64,000 bases of DNA from Sinomonas susongensis. GTDB lineage: Bacteria; Actinomycetota; Actinomycetes; Actinomycetales; Micrococcaceae. The stretch spans positions 1 to 64,000 of the forward strand of contig NZ_SSNH01000011.1 in NCBI RefSeq assembly GCF_005877005.1, read 5' to 3'. Shown here in pieces: positions 1 to 7,833 of the stretch (its first letter is position 1; each line of letters opens with the position of its first letter). Both the position numbers and the translations under genes were made by a program. The notes beneath the pieces are model-generated. The model saw only the letters and a program-made list of their open reading frames with translations, did no database searches and was not told the origin of the DNA.

Positions 1-157
1 CCAAAAAACCCAGCCCACACCACCACAACGGCAGCACAGGCCAGACAATCCAGCCATTCAAAAAAACGGCATCGAATCAAACATGGCACACTATTGAGTT
101 CTCAAACAACAGGCCCCTCCGGAACCCACCAGAACCTCTGGCCCGCTCCGAAGCAAC
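1..157 (-). other. rRNA operon 5' leader; 16S gene expected just beyond the left edge
   Basis: Read on the minus strand, positions 110-87 give GTTGTTTGAGAACTCAATAG followed by TGTG, the boxA-type antitermination sequence that precedes 16S rRNA genes in Actinobacteria. The rest towards position 1 is T/G-rich and noncoding, as in the spacer between boxA and mature 16S rRNA. Two promoters lie upstream at 164-192 and 338-366. The 16S gene itself is outside the window, so the assignment rests on the leader motif and its position. No protein gene is supported here. Confidence 0.72.
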
Positions 158-163
158 TTTCCT

Positions 164-192
164 AACCTACCAGATCCTCGCTTTTCCCTCAA
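164..192 (-). promoter_or_regulatory. rRNA operon promoter, proximal
   Basis: On the minus strand TTGAGG (192-187) is followed after exactly 17 bp by TAGGTT (169-164). Transcription would start near 157 and run through the boxA leader towards the left edge. The spacing is ideal for a housekeeping sigma factor and the hexamers are each close to consensus. Inferred from sequence only. Confidence 0.5.
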
Positions 193-337
193 ATTCCCAT
201 TCGGTCTTCCGAGGTTTGGCAATTGATCTGCTCCGTCCGTCGTCTCACACGCAGCATCGCTGCCGTTCGACTGTCGGAGGAGGGTTTCGGCCGCCGAGGC
301 CTTCGCGGTGTTCCGCGTTCCGTCGGCGACTCGGAAT

Positions 338-366
338 ACATTACCGGCCCCGTCGGGTCGCGGCAA
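338..366 (-). promoter_or_regulatory. rRNA operon promoter, distal
   Basis: On the minus strand TTGCCG (366-361) is followed after 17 bp by TAATGT (343-338). It lies 174 bp upstream of the second promoter and points the same way. Tandem promoters of this kind are usual for rRNA operons. The interval 193-337 between them holds no supported gene. Confidence 0.45.
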
Positions 367-423
367 ATCGAGGAGCTGTGGGCTCCAACACAGCGCCTGC
401 CAGAGCGGCCGCACCGGGATCGC

Positions 424-440
424 ATACCCCGTCGGGGTAT
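424..440. promoter_or_regulatory. CsoR copper operator, box 1
   Basis: This is a perfect 7+3+7 palindrome, ATACCCC GTC GGGGTAT, matching the known CsoR box pattern of A/T flanks around CCCC...GGGG. It ends on the first base of the putative -35 element of csoR. CsoR is known to leave such sites when it binds Cu(I), which derepresses the operon. Confidence 0.75.
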
Positions 441-466
441 TGACCGATACCCCCTCCGGGTATAGC
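440..466 (+). promoter_or_regulatory. csoR promoter, probably giving a leaderless mRNA
   Basis: TTGACC (440-445) and TATAGC (461-466) are separated by 15 bp, a short spacer. The csoR start codon at 475 lies only 8 bp past the -10 element and has no ribosome site upstream, so the transcript probably starts at or next to the ATG. Both CsoR boxes overlap this promoter. Confidence 0.5.
447..463. promoter_or_regulatory. CsoR copper operator, box 2
   Basis: A second near-perfect copy, ATACCCC CTC CGGGTAT, has its centre 23 bp from the first, about two helical turns. It covers the spacer and the start of the putative -10 element, so a repressor bound here would block RNA polymerase directly. Confidence 0.7.
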
Positions 467-474
467 TTCCCGGT

Positions 475-807
475 ATGGAAATGGAAGCCAGCGCCACGGA
501 TCCACCCACTCCAGTCCACGGCTACACCGCCAACAAGTCCGCGTACCTGCTCCGGCTCAAGCGGATCGAAGGCCAAGTCCGCGGCATCGCCCGGATGGTG
601 GAGGACGACAAGTACTGCATCGACATCCTGACTCAGGTCTCGGCAGTTACGAAAGCCCTCCACGCAGTCAGCCTCGGTCTCCTCGAGGAGCACATCGGCC
701 ATTGTGTTGTGGGCGCTGCAAATGAACCCGACCCCGAGCGGCGCTCGGAAGAGATCGACTCCAAGGTCAAGGAGGCAGCCGATGCGATCGGACGACTTCT
801 CCGGTAG
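475..807 (+). CDS. csoR: Copper-sensing transcriptional repressor CsoR
   Basis: This 110-residue all-helical metal-sensing repressor matches the CsoR/RcnR family. The Cu(I) ligands are present with exact family spacing: Cys48, His73 and Cys77 (C-x24-H-x3-C), preceded by the conserved RLKRIEGQVRGI stretch at about 27-38. It should bind the two palindromes just upstream and repress its own operon until copper loads it. copZ follows after 73 bp and copA after that. The ATG at 475 appears leaderless; ATG at 481 is an alternative start. The metal-ligand set makes copper sensing the firm call. Confidence 0.93.
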   Translation: MEMEASATDPPTPVHGYTANKSAYLLRLKRIEGQVRGIARMVEDDKYCIDILTQVSAVTKALHAVSLGLLEEHIGHCVVGAANEPDPERRSEEIDSKVKEAADAIGRLLR

Positions 808-880
808 CGCCGGGGCCGTGTCCAGCACGAGCCCCGCGATGAAGCCCGGAAACCAGACAGCCCCTGACGAAGGAGCCGAG

Positions 881-1111
881 ATGGCGCATTTCAAGACCAC
901 CGTGCACGTGGACGGCATGACCTGCGGCCACTGCGTCGCAGCTGTCACCGAGGAACTCGAATCGATCGACGGCGTTGAAGAGGTCTCAGTGGATCTCAAC
1001 GCCGGCGGGATCTCCGAAGTGACCATCGACTCTGACCGCAAGCTCAAGCACGAGGCCATCAGCGAGGCGATCGCGGAGGCAGGCTATCTCGTCGTCGACA
1101 ATCAGGCCTGA
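881..1111 (+). CDS. copZ: Copper chaperone CopZ, heavy-metal-associated domain
   Basis: This is a 76-residue single HMA domain with the metal-binding motif GMTCGHC (Cys15 and Cys18) and a ferredoxin-like fold pattern. Such proteins bind cytosolic Cu(I) and hand it to the N-terminal HMA domain of CopA or to CsoR. The ATG at 881 is chosen because AGGAG lies 5 bp upstream; a longer reading frame upstream overlaps csoR and is not conserved-looking. It sits between csoR and copA, 37 bp before the copA start. Confidence 0.92.
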   Translation: MAHFKTTVHVDGMTCGHCVAAVTEELESIDGVEEVSVDLNAGGISEVTIDSDRKLKHEAISEAIAEAGYLVVDNQA

Positions 1112-1148
1112 GGTGACAGGCCGTCCGCTGCTGAGGGGGATCGGAAGC

Positions 1149-3353
1149 ATGCCTGTCCGCGATGCTGCCCGCGTCGTCCAACTCGACATCCAGGGCATGA
1201 CCTGTGCCTCGTGCGTGCGCCGGGTGGAACGCAAACTCGGCGCGCTCGAGGGGGTGCACGCGACCGTGAACCTCCCCCTTGAAACTGCCCGCGTGTTGGT
1301 GCCCCCGACGGTGGATGACCAGCAGCTCATCGATCGGGTCGCGGCCGCGGGCTACGCCGCGCGACTGCACGAGGCGGCGGAACGCAGCGAGGAGCAGGAC
1401 AGCCCTGGCGCTCGGCTTGTGCCGCGCCTCACCGTGGCTGCGATCCTCACCGTTCCGGTCTTCGCATTCTCGATGCTTCCCGGGCTGGAGTTCCCCAACT
1501 GGGGCTGGTGGGCTGCCGCCCTGGCCCTGCCCGCGGCGACCTGGGCGTCCTGGCCGTTCCACCGAGCGGCGGCGATCGCCGCTCGCCACGGCTCGTCGAC
1601 GATGGACACGCTCGTTTCCCTCGGCGTCATCGCTGCGTACGCCTTCTCGCTCGGGCAGCTCATCGCCGATCCCGCACTCACGGCAGACCCCAGCATGGGA
1701 AGCGGAACCCTCTACTTCGAGGTCGCCGCCGTCGTCGCGACGTTCCTCCTGCTGGGACGGTTCTTGGAGGCGCGAGCGAAGGCGCGCGCCGGAAGCGCCC
1801 TGAAGGCCCTGCTGGATCTCGGCGCGAAGGACGCAGCGCTCCTCGAGGACGGCGTCGAATACAGGATCCCGGCCGACGAGCTCGCGCCGGGCGACTTCTT
1901 CGTCGTGCGCCCGGGCGAGAAGATCGCCGCAGACGGAGTCGTGCGCGAGGGGAGCTCGGCCGTCGATGCCTCGCTGATCACCGGCGAATCGCTGCCGGTC
2001 GAAGTCGGGCCCGGCGACCGAGTCACGGGCGCAACAGTCAATGCCTCCGGTCGGCTCGTCGTCGAGGCGAGCCGTGTGGGGTCGGAGACCACGCTCGCCG
2101 CAATGGCCCGGCTCGTGTCCGAGGCACAGGCCTCGAAGGCACCCATCGCACGGCTCGCGGACCGCATCAGCGGGGTGTTCGTCCCAGTGGTCCTCGCCAT
2201 CGCGGTGATCGCCTTCGGCAGCTGGCTCCTCACCGGCGGGGGCATCGACGCCGCGACCACGGCCGCCGTCTCCGTCCTCGTCATCGCCTGCCCCTGCGCG
2301 CTCGGGCTCGCGACCCCTGTCGGCCTGCTCGCCGGCAGCGGCAGGGGCGCGCAGCTCGGCATCCTGATCCGCGGTCCGCAGGTCCTCGAAGACACCCGCC
2401 ACGTCGACGCGCTCGTACTCGACAAGACCGGCACTGTCACGACGGGGCGCCTCTCGGTCGACGCCGTCGACCCGGTCCCCGGCTGGGACGCGAGCGAAGT
2501 GCTGACGCTCGCCGGCGCCGTCGAGTCCGCGAGCGAGCACCCCGTCGCCCAGGCAATCGTCGCGGCGGCGTGCGCGGGCGCAGCGGGCGCAAGCCTGCCG
2601 GCCGTCGACGGCTTCCGCGCGGTGCCCGGCGGCGGCGTAGTGGGCCTCGTCGGCGGGAAGAGCGTCGTCGTGGGCCGCGCGTCCTGGCTCCGCGAGAATG
2701 GCATCGACGTTCCCGGGTCGCTTCGCGACGTGTTCCGCAGGCGCGAGGAATCCGGCGCGACGGCGGTCTGGATCGCGGTCGACGGGGATGCCGCGGGCGC
2801 GGTGAGCCTGCGCGACACGGTCAAGCCGGGTTCCGCAGCAGCTGTCGAACGCATCAAGGCGCTCGGCCTGCGTCCCGTCCTGCTCACGGGCGACAACCCC
2901 GCGGTCGCGGCGCGGGTCGCCGCGGAGGTGGGGATCGCGCCGTCGGACGTCTTCGCCGGCGTGAGCCCCGAGGGGAAGGTCGAGGCCGTGCGCCGCCTTC
3001 AGGCGGAAGGCGCGACGGTGGCGATGGCGGGCGACGGCGTCAACGACGCCGCGGCGCTCGCCCAGGCCGACCTCGGGATCGCCATGGGCTCCGGCACGGA
3101 TGTCGCGCGCGAGGCCGCAGACCTGACCGTCATGGGGGACGACCTCGGGCAGGTTGCGCTCGCCATCGAGCTCTCGCGGGCCACGCTGCGCACCATCAAG
3201 ACGAACCTGTTCTGGGCCTTCGCCTACAACACGGTCGGCATTCCGGTCGCCGCGCTCGGCCTGCTCAACCCGATGATCGGTGGCGCGGCCATGGCCGCGA
3301 GCTCGCTGCTCGTCGTCGCCAACTCGCTCCGGCTCACGCGCTTCGCGCGCTAG
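1149..3353 (+). CDS. copA: Copper-exporting P1B-type ATPase CopA
   Basis: The 734-residue protein has one N-terminal HMA domain (GMTCASC, Cys19 and Cys22), then transmembrane helices, the A-domain motif TGES, the ion-path motif CPC in a membrane helix ([12 protein letters not shown]), the phosphorylated aspartate in DKTGT, the SEHP histidine motif typical of P1B pumps, and the hinge [10 protein letters not shown]. It should export Cu(I) from the cytoplasm using ATP. ATG 1149 has AGGGGGA 8 bp upstream and is preferred to GTG 1113. The 3' end overlaps the end of the convergent EamA gene by 4 bp. Confidence 0.95.
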   Translation: MPVRDAARVVQLDIQGMTCASCVRRVERKLGALEGVHATVNLPLETARVLVPPTVDDQQLIDRVAAAGYAARLHEAAERSEEQDSPGARLVPRLTVAAILTVPVFAFSMLPGLEFPNWGWWAAALALPAATWASWPFHRAAAIAARHGSSTMDTLVSLGVIAAYAFSLGQLIADPALTADPSMGSGTLYFEVAAVVATFLLLGRFLEARAKARAGSALKALLDLGAKDAALLEDGVEYRIPADELAPGDFFVVRPGEKIAADGVVREGSSAVDASLITGESLPVEVGPGDRVTGATVNASGRLVVEASRVGSETTLAAMARLVSEAQASKAPIARLADRISGVFVPVVLAIAVIAFGSWLLTGGGIDAATTAAVSVLVIACPCALGLATPVGLLAGSGRGAQLGILIRGPQVLEDTRHVDALVLDKTGTVTTGRLSVDAVDPVPGWDASEVLTLAGAVESASEHPVAQAIVAAACAGAAGASLPAVDGFRAVPGGGVVGLVGGKSVVVGRASWLRENGIDVPGSLRDVFRRREESGATAVWIAVDGDAAGAVSLRDTVKPGSAAAVERIKALGLRPVLLTGDNPAVAARVAAEVGIAPSDVFAGVSPEGKVEAVRRLQAEGATVAMAGDGVNDAAALAQADLGIAMGSGTDVAREAADLTVMGDDLGQVALAIELSRATLRTIKTNLFWAFAYNTVGIPVAALGLLNPMIGGAAMAASSLLVVANSLRLTRFAR

Positions 3354-4321
3354 GCGGACCGGGTCGGCAGCGGTTCCGGCCCGGCGTCCTCGAGCGACGG
3401 CTCAGCAAGGGGTGCGCGCAGCTCGTCCACCCGGACGAGGACGACGCCCGCGACGATGAGCGCGCCGCCGAGTGCCTGGATCGGGGCGGGAACATCCCCG
3501 ATGAAGAGCCACGAGGCCAGCACCGAGAACAGCACCTCGGTCAGCGAGACGAAGCTCGCGACCTTCGGACCGAGACGCTGTGCGGCCACGATGCCGAGCG
3601 AATAGGCGGCGACTGCCGCCACGAGGGTGATGCCGAGGATCGGCACGAGCCAGCTTGTCTCCGTGCCCCACAGCCGGACGGAACCGAAGGTGGCGGAGAG
3701 GGGAAGGACGCCGACGAGGGCCAGGACGCCGATCGCACCGGCACCGAACACCATGCCCCCACCCACCATCGCGAAAGGCGGCAGAACGCCGTCGGCCTTG
3801 GCCGAGAGCACGAAGTACACGGCGAGGCACGCGGCCGCTCCGACGCCCCAGAGGACGCCGATCGGGTCGACCCGGGTCGCGCTGAAGAGATTGAGGACGA
3901 GCACGAGTCCGAACATGGCGACGACGGTTCCGGCGATCGTCAGCAGCCCCGGACGACGGCGGCTCCGCAGCCACAGCCAGCCCACTATGACGATCGGGGC
4001 GAGGTATTCGAGCATGAGGGCCACCGGCGGGCTCATGCGGGCCACCGCGTTGAAGTAGCAGAACTGGCAGAGCGCGACGGCAACCGTGCCGTACGCGGCC
4101 ATGATCCCGAGTCCCTGACGCAGCCGGCTCCAGTGCCCCCGCATGACCAGGAGCGTCGGCACGAGCATGACGGCGGCGGCGAGCCCGATGCGCGTGCCGA
4201 CCGTAGCGCCGGGGCTCCAGCCGGCCTCGAGGAGGGACTTCCCGAGAGGGCCGCTGCCGCCGAAGGTGGCAGCGGACAGCAGCGCGTAGACGAGGCCAGA
4301 CGCCGAACGGTTGGCGGACAC
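3350..4321 (-). CDS. EamA/DMT-family transporter
   Basis: The 323-residue protein has about ten hydrophobic segments arranged as two EamA repeats, the architecture of drug/metabolite transporters such as RhaT and YdcZ relatives. Substrate cannot be told from sequence; members export amino acids, metabolites or drugs. GTG 4321 is chosen because GGAGG lies 8 bp upstream; the frame can extend to a TTG at 4336 that would swallow this ribosome site. It is convergent with copA and divergent from the CGNR gene. Confidence 0.85.
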   Translation of the reverse strand: MSANRSASGLVYALLSAATFGGSGPLGKSLLEAGWSPGATVGTRIGLAAAVMLVPTLLVMRGHWSRLRQGLGIMAAYGTVAVALCQFCYFNAVARMSPPVALMLEYLAPIVIVGWLWLRSRRRPGLLTIAGTVVAMFGLVLVLNLFSATRVDPIGVLWGVGAAACLAVYFVLSAKADGVLPPFAMVGGGMVFGAGAIGVLALVGVLPLSATFGSVRLWGTETSWLVPILGITLVAAVAAYSLGIVAAQRLGPKVASFVSLTEVLFSVLASWLFIGDVPAPIQALGGALIVAGVVLVRVDELRAPLAEPSLEDAGPEPLPTRSA

Positions 4322-4433
4322 GGGTGAGACCTCCAAAGGGTCGGAATCCTGCGCTCCAAGCGAATCTTGCCCGCGTCAGGACCAAAGCGAGTGTATGGTG
4401 GTGACACTAGACCCCGGGAAGTCAGGAGTCAAA

Positions 4434-4979
4434 GTGCTATTCGCCAATGACACCGAAGTTGCGCTGCGCAGCGCGGTGAACCTCGTCAACACCCTCGATT
4501 CCGATGGAACCGACGACTTGCTCACGCTCGCCGACTTGGACCGCTTCATCGAGCAGGAGGCGTTCACCGGCTCGCGGACGCACGACGACGACGAGCTCGC
4601 CACCGTGCGCGAGCTGCGAGCCCGGCTCCGGAGCCTGTGGGACGCATCCGAGGACGAGGCCGTGGCCCTCGTCAACGACCTCCTCCGGGAATCGCAGGCG
4701 CTTCCCCAGCTCGTCAAGCACGACCACTGGGACTGGCACCTCCACGCCACCACCCCCGAAGCCCCCCTCGCCCAGCGCATGGGGACCGAGGCCGCCATGG
4801 CATTCGTCGACGTCATCCGTTCGAAAGAGCTCGACCGCCTGCGCGTCTGCGCGGCCGACGACTGCGAAGCGGTTCTCATCGACCTCTCCAAGAACCGCTC
4901 GAAGCGGTACTGCGACACGGGGAACTGCGCGAACCGGGCCCACGTCCGCGCGTACAGGGAACGCAAGGCCGCGGGCTAA
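4434..4979 (+). CDS. CGNR zinc-finger protein, probable transcription regulator
   Basis: The 181-residue protein carries the ABATE/CGNR arrangement: an N-terminal helical domain starting with an SAVNLVNTL segment, and a C-terminal zinc finger near residues 138-178 with two Cys-x4-Cys pairs, the second containing GNCANR, then a basic tail. Family members are presumed stress-related DNA-binding regulators, without a proven ligand. GTG 4434 has AGGAG 5 bp upstream; the frame is open further upstream to ATG 4395. It is divergent from the EamA transporter and could control it, which is only a positional inference. Confidence 0.82.
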   Translation: MLFANDTEVALRSAVNLVNTLDSDGTDDLLTLADLDRFIEQEAFTGSRTHDDDELATVRELRARLRSLWDASEDEAVALVNDLLRESQALPQLVKHDHWDWHLHATTPEAPLAQRMGTEAAMAFVDVIRSKELDRLRVCAADDCEAVLIDLSKNRSKRYCDTGNCANRAHVRAYRERKAAG

Positions 4980-4989
4980 GCCGGGATCC

Positions 4990-5024
4990 GGGAGGCGCTT
5001 GGTACCCTTCGGAAAGGGCCTCCC
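4990..5024 (+). terminator. Possible terminator hairpin after the CGNR gene
   Basis: GGGAGGC (4990-4996) can pair with GCCTCCC (5018-5024), enclosing a second small hairpin CCCTT-CGGA-AAGGG. It lies 11 bp after the CGNR stop codon. There is no T-run, so termination is uncertain. The remaining bases to 5121 show nothing else. Confidence 0.3.
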
Positions 5025-5121
5025 CCTGATCCGCGCGTCGGCGGGGACGAGGCCATTCCGTCTCCGTCGGACGCACCGGCCTCCGCCAGCCCGACGCCTG
5101 CTTTCAGGGGGTGACCCGCAC

Positions 5122-5892
5122 GTGCCCACCACGCTGCTGAGGGCGCGCACGCTCGACGAGCTCAGGTCCAAGGCAATAGCCCTCGGTCCGGGTGCGCGTC
5201 TCATCAGCGCGGAGGCCGTACGGCCCTCCGGACTCGCCCGCCTTCGCAGGCTCCGCTTCGAGGGCCTGGCCGTGATTCCCGATGTCGACGAATCCGACTT
5301 CGGTCTGGTCGAATCCGGGCGCGACACCCTCCCCGACCTCGGGCCCATCGCCCCGGGCGACGACGTCTCGGCCATGCTGCACGAGCTCGGCGCGCCGCTC
5401 ATGGTCGATGAACGTGCTGGCGGAGGTCCGCTGCGCGCGCCGGGGAGCCTGACCGTCGTCGCGGCCCCGCACGACGCCGCTCTCGGGCCGGCCATGGCAC
5501 TCGCCGAGACCGTGGGCGGCCAGCTGTACACGTCCGGCCTGCTCGAGGCCTACGGCAGGCCCGGTCTCGAAGGCCGGCGGCAGGCTGCCGCTGCACGCGA
5601 GCAGGGCGCGGCCCTCGGGAAGCCCGTCGTCGTCGCGTTCGGCCTGGGCCGACCGGCCTGGACGGCGTCGAATGCCGCCGCCGCGGAGCGCCTGCACGCC
5701 GATCAGGTATGGCTCGTCGTCGATGCCCGGCACAAGCACGCGGACACGGCGTCGTGGGTCGCCGCGGTGCAGACGCGGCTCGTCGTCCACGCCCTCGCAG
5801 TCACCGGCCTCGGGGAGACCTCCACGCCAGGGACGGTAGAGCGCCTCGGAGTGCCGGTCGGGTGGACCGACCAGAGCCCCGTGTGGAGCTGA
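5122..5892 (+). CDS. Unknown protein, distantly FlhF-like
   Basis: The 256-residue soluble protein is not firmly recognised. Its N-terminus (residues 3-30, ARTLDELRSKAIALGPGARL) resembles the opening of the flagellar GTPase FlhF. The C-terminal half has SRP-GTPase-like stretches (DQVWLVVDARHK and TGLGETSTPGTVERLGVP). A P-loop with GKT/S is absent, so GTP hydrolysis is unlikely. No flagellar gene is in the window. GTG 5122 has AGGGGGTGA 7 bp upstream. It may be a repurposed GTPase-fold remnant; this relationship is an inference from remembered family sequences. Confidence 0.6.
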   Translation: MPTTLLRARTLDELRSKAIALGPGARLISAEAVRPSGLARLRRLRFEGLAVIPDVDESDFGLVESGRDTLPDLGPIAPGDDVSAMLHELGAPLMVDERAGGGPLRAPGSLTVVAAPHDAALGPAMALAETVGGQLYTSGLLEAYGRPGLEGRRQAAAAREQGAALGKPVVVAFGLGRPAWTASNAAAAERLHADQVWLVVDARHKHADTASWVAAVQTRLVVHALAVTGLGETSTPGTVERLGVPVGWTDQSPVWS

Positions 5893-5896
5893 GCGG

Positions 5897-6190
5897 TCAG
5901 CGGAGAACGCGCCCCTGCGCGTCGGTCCGGAACGGCTGGGCGCCCAAAACGATAAGCGTTCCCTCGACGATTCCCCACAGGAAGACCGCGCCGTAGGTCG
6001 CCTTCGCGAACAGGATCGCGGCCATGATCTGCACCACTCCCATGGCGGTGTACCCGAGGTAGAAGCGGTGTGCACCGAAGGCGCCCAGATAGATGCCGAG
6101 GAGGCCAGCCACGGCACGACGGCGCGGCGAAAGGCGGGCTGCTGAGGCAAGCCCGGCCTTCTGGCCGGAGGCCGCGGGGAGGTACGTCAT
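5897..6190 (-). CDS. TM2-domain membrane protein
   Basis: The 97-residue protein has a cytosolic basic N-terminus and a TM2 domain: two membrane helices with the characteristic GxxGAHRFYLG turn (residues 36-46). TM2 proteins are widespread and their molecular role is unknown. It is convergent with the FlhF-like gene (4 bp between stops). Divergently, a small unknown gene starts at 6328 behind an inverted repeat. Confidence 0.85.
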   Translation of the reverse strand: MTYLPAASGQKAGLASAARLSPRRRAVAGLLGIYLGAFGAHRFYLGYTAMGVVQIMAAILFAKATYGAVFLWGIVEGTLIVLGAQPFRTDAQGRVLR

Positions 6191-6263
6191 GCGATGGGCT
6201 CACAAGGTCTCGTCTGGCTGGTCCGCCCCCGCCGGCTGGGCCGGAGGAGTCGTGCTCTCTCAA

Positions 6264-6302
6264 TGTACATGTCAAAAAGAAACTACGCATTGGACATGTA
6301 CA
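6264..6302. promoter_or_regulatory. Inverted repeat, candidate operator in a divergent promoter region
   Basis: TGTACATGTC (6264-6273) is exactly repeated in inverse as GACATGTACA (6293-6302), with a 19-bp A-rich interval. The right arm overlaps a good -10 element, TACAAT (6299-6304), 24 bp before the start codon of the gene at 6328. A dimeric repressor or activator is the natural reader. No candidate regulator gene is adjacent. Confidence 0.5.
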
Positions 6303-6327
6303 ATCCGAGTGCACGCTAGGAGATCGA

Positions 6328-6558
6328 ATGACAATCATCAGTCCCGCCGCCGCGGCCGTACGCCTGCGCCGCGGAGAGAGCTTTGCGCTCACGTCCGGGA
6401 CTTCACGTCGCGAGGGGACAGTTGTGGCCGTCCACCCGGCGGGATTCGTCTGGTTCGACGACGAGGAGACCAAGCGGCTCCTGCTTGCCGACCTCGCCCA
6501 CTGGGACGCTGTCGAAATCGGGGCGGCGCCCGTCGTCTCCCGAGTCTCCCGCCGCTGA
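6328..6558 (+). CDS. Small protein of unknown function
   Basis: This 76-residue protein is not recognised. It is predicted soluble and beta-rich, with no membrane segment, cysteine pair or known motif; the centre (EGTVVAVHPAGFVWFDD) looks like a small barrel or SH3-like turn. ATG 6328 has AGGAG 5 bp upstream, and a -10 element with the 6264-6302 inverted repeat lies before it, which supports real expression. Confidence 0.65.
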   Translation: MTIISPAAAAVRLRRGESFALTSGTSRREGTVVAVHPAGFVWFDDEETKRLLLADLAHWDAVEIGAAPVVSRVSRR

Positions 6559-6622
6559 TTCCTCCCCGCCCGTCGCTCCGGACCGGCGCCCCCGGCCTCA
6601 GCCGCCGGAAGCGGGACGAGCG

Positions 6623-6703
6623 CTAGGGACTCGCCTGGACTAGGACTGGCGTGGGGTAGGACTGGCCAGGGCTAGGACTGGCCTGGACTAGGACTCGCCT
6701 GGA
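6623..6703. repeat. Tandem 16-bp repeat, five copies, next to a stop codon
   Basis: Units of about 16 bp with the core CTAGGACTGGCCTGGA start at 6623, 6640, 6656, 6672 and 6688, with small differences. A sixth, truncated unit (6704 on) is the actual 3' end of the minus-strand gene, where CTA encodes its TAG stop. The array therefore looks like serial duplication of the end of that gene. Each unit carries CTAG, a rare tetranucleotide in such genomes. The stretch 6559-6622 holds nothing recognisable. Confidence 0.8.
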
Positions 6704-7078
6704 CTAGGACTGGCCCTCGGGGTCCTTCGGGGCTCCGCCCGCAGAGCCTTCCTCGGGCCGTGACGCACCGTCGTCGGCAGCGCCCGGCTGGGACTTCGGC
6801 CGCTTGAGGCGATCCTCGGACCGCAGGTTGACTCCCGAGCCCTGGCTGAGGTGCTCGGGGTTCTCCTTGTACGTCATCGAGAGCATCGCAGCTCCGACGA
6901 GGCATGCGATGAACGCGATTCCACCACCAGCAAAGGCCAGGTCGAACCGCATTCCATGGCCCGTTCCGCCCGAGGCGAAGAACAGGACGGCGACGAACGC
7001 GACGACGCCGAAGAAGGCGGAGAACATGAGGGGTCCCTTGATGCCAACGCGCGGTCCGCGTGGGGATTCTTCGGTCAT
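6704..7078 (-). CDS. Small membrane protein with two membrane helices
   Basis: The 124-residue protein has two hydrophobic helices (about 17-36 and 47-67) and a hydrophilic, acidic and Gly/Pro-rich C-terminal tail of about 55 residues. It resembles uncharacterised actinobacterial membrane proteins; function is unknown. ATG 7078 is preceded by GGAGGG 5 bp upstream. The last codons are copied in the tandem array downstream, so the tail end may vary between strains. Confidence 0.72.
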   Translation of the reverse strand: MTEESPRGPRVGIKGPLMFSAFFGVVAFVAVLFFASGGTGHGMRFDLAFAGGGIAFIACLVGAAMLSMTYKENPEHLSQGSGVNLRSEDRLKRPKSQPGAADDGASRPEEGSAGGAPKDPEGQS

Positions 7079-7190
7079 GGGCCCTCCTTGCGCTGTCAGC
7101 GCTGCTGTGGGTGCGGCGGTGAATCTCGGGCTCTGCGCTTCATGCCTGGCCGGGAGTTCTACGCCAAGTAGAAAGCAGAACCCTTCAATT

Positions 7191-7775
7191 CTAGGCCACT
7201 CGGGCCGCGCCTGCTGAATCGTGCCTGAGGCTCAGGGCGGCGATCGCGAGCAGGACGCCCGTGATGATGGCCCCTCCCCCGGCGACGCCCAGCAGCGCGT
7301 GCGGTCCGAGTCCCGCGAAGAACGGAAGCAGGGCTCCGGCGCCGAGGCTCACGACACCGGTGATGGGGAGGTCCCTCCCCAGTGGTGCAACGCCCGACGC
7401 CGCGCCGCGGCGCGCGAGCACTGCACGAACCACGTCTGAGGCACCCACGAGGACGAGCGCCAGCGCTCCAGTCCCCGCCAGCATGCCCAAGGACGGGACC
7501 GCGACAATCACGATTCCGCCGCAAGCAGCCAACGCATAGGGGACGAGGGCCGTCAGCGCCGAGCCGCGGCCGGGCTCCGGCCGCTCCGAGCGGACCAGCC
7601 ACGCCTGCACGGCCAGCAAGAGCCAGAGGTAACCGGCGAACACCCAGGCGGCACCCGTCGTCGTCGGCTGCCCCCAGAAGACCGTGACCGCGCCGAAGGC
7701 GAGCGCGGCGAGTGCACGGCCCAGAACGGGAGGCCAGAGGCGGGCACGGTCGGGCGACGGAGAGTCGGCAGGCAT
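7191..7775 (-). CDS. Integral membrane protein of unknown function
   Basis: This 194-residue protein has about six hydrophobic segments in pairs, somewhat like small HdeD/DUF308-type membrane proteins, but no diagnostic motif was recognised. ATG 7775 lacks a clear ribosome site, with TAGACT about 6 bp upstream, so a leaderless transcript is possible. It lies downstream of the MATE gene on the same strand, separated by 58 bp. The 7079-7190 spacer holds nothing clear. Confidence 0.68.
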   Translation of the reverse strand: MPADSPSPDRARLWPPVLGRALAALAFGAVTVFWGQPTTTGAAWVFAGYLWLLLAVQAWLVRSERPEPGRGSALTALVPYALAACGGIVIVAVPSLGMLAGTGALALVLVGASDVVRAVLARRGAASGVAPLGRDLPITGVVSLGAGALLPFFAGLGPHALLGVAGGGAIITGVLLAIAALSLRHDSAGAARVA

Positions 7776-7833
7776 GTCGCAAGTCTAGTCGGCACCCGAC
7801 GGCGCATCGCGGTCCTCCCTAGCCGACGACGAA

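Noticed and set aside
1059-2540. A 493-residue minus-strand open frame opposite copA
   Set aside because: It is composed almost entirely of charged and Gly residues with no motif; copA on the other strand explains the codon pattern.
1508-4327. A 939-residue plus-strand open frame
   Set aside because: It runs through copA in another frame and then antisense to the EamA gene. It is Arg/Gly-rich with no domain, as expected for a shadow frame in high-GC DNA.
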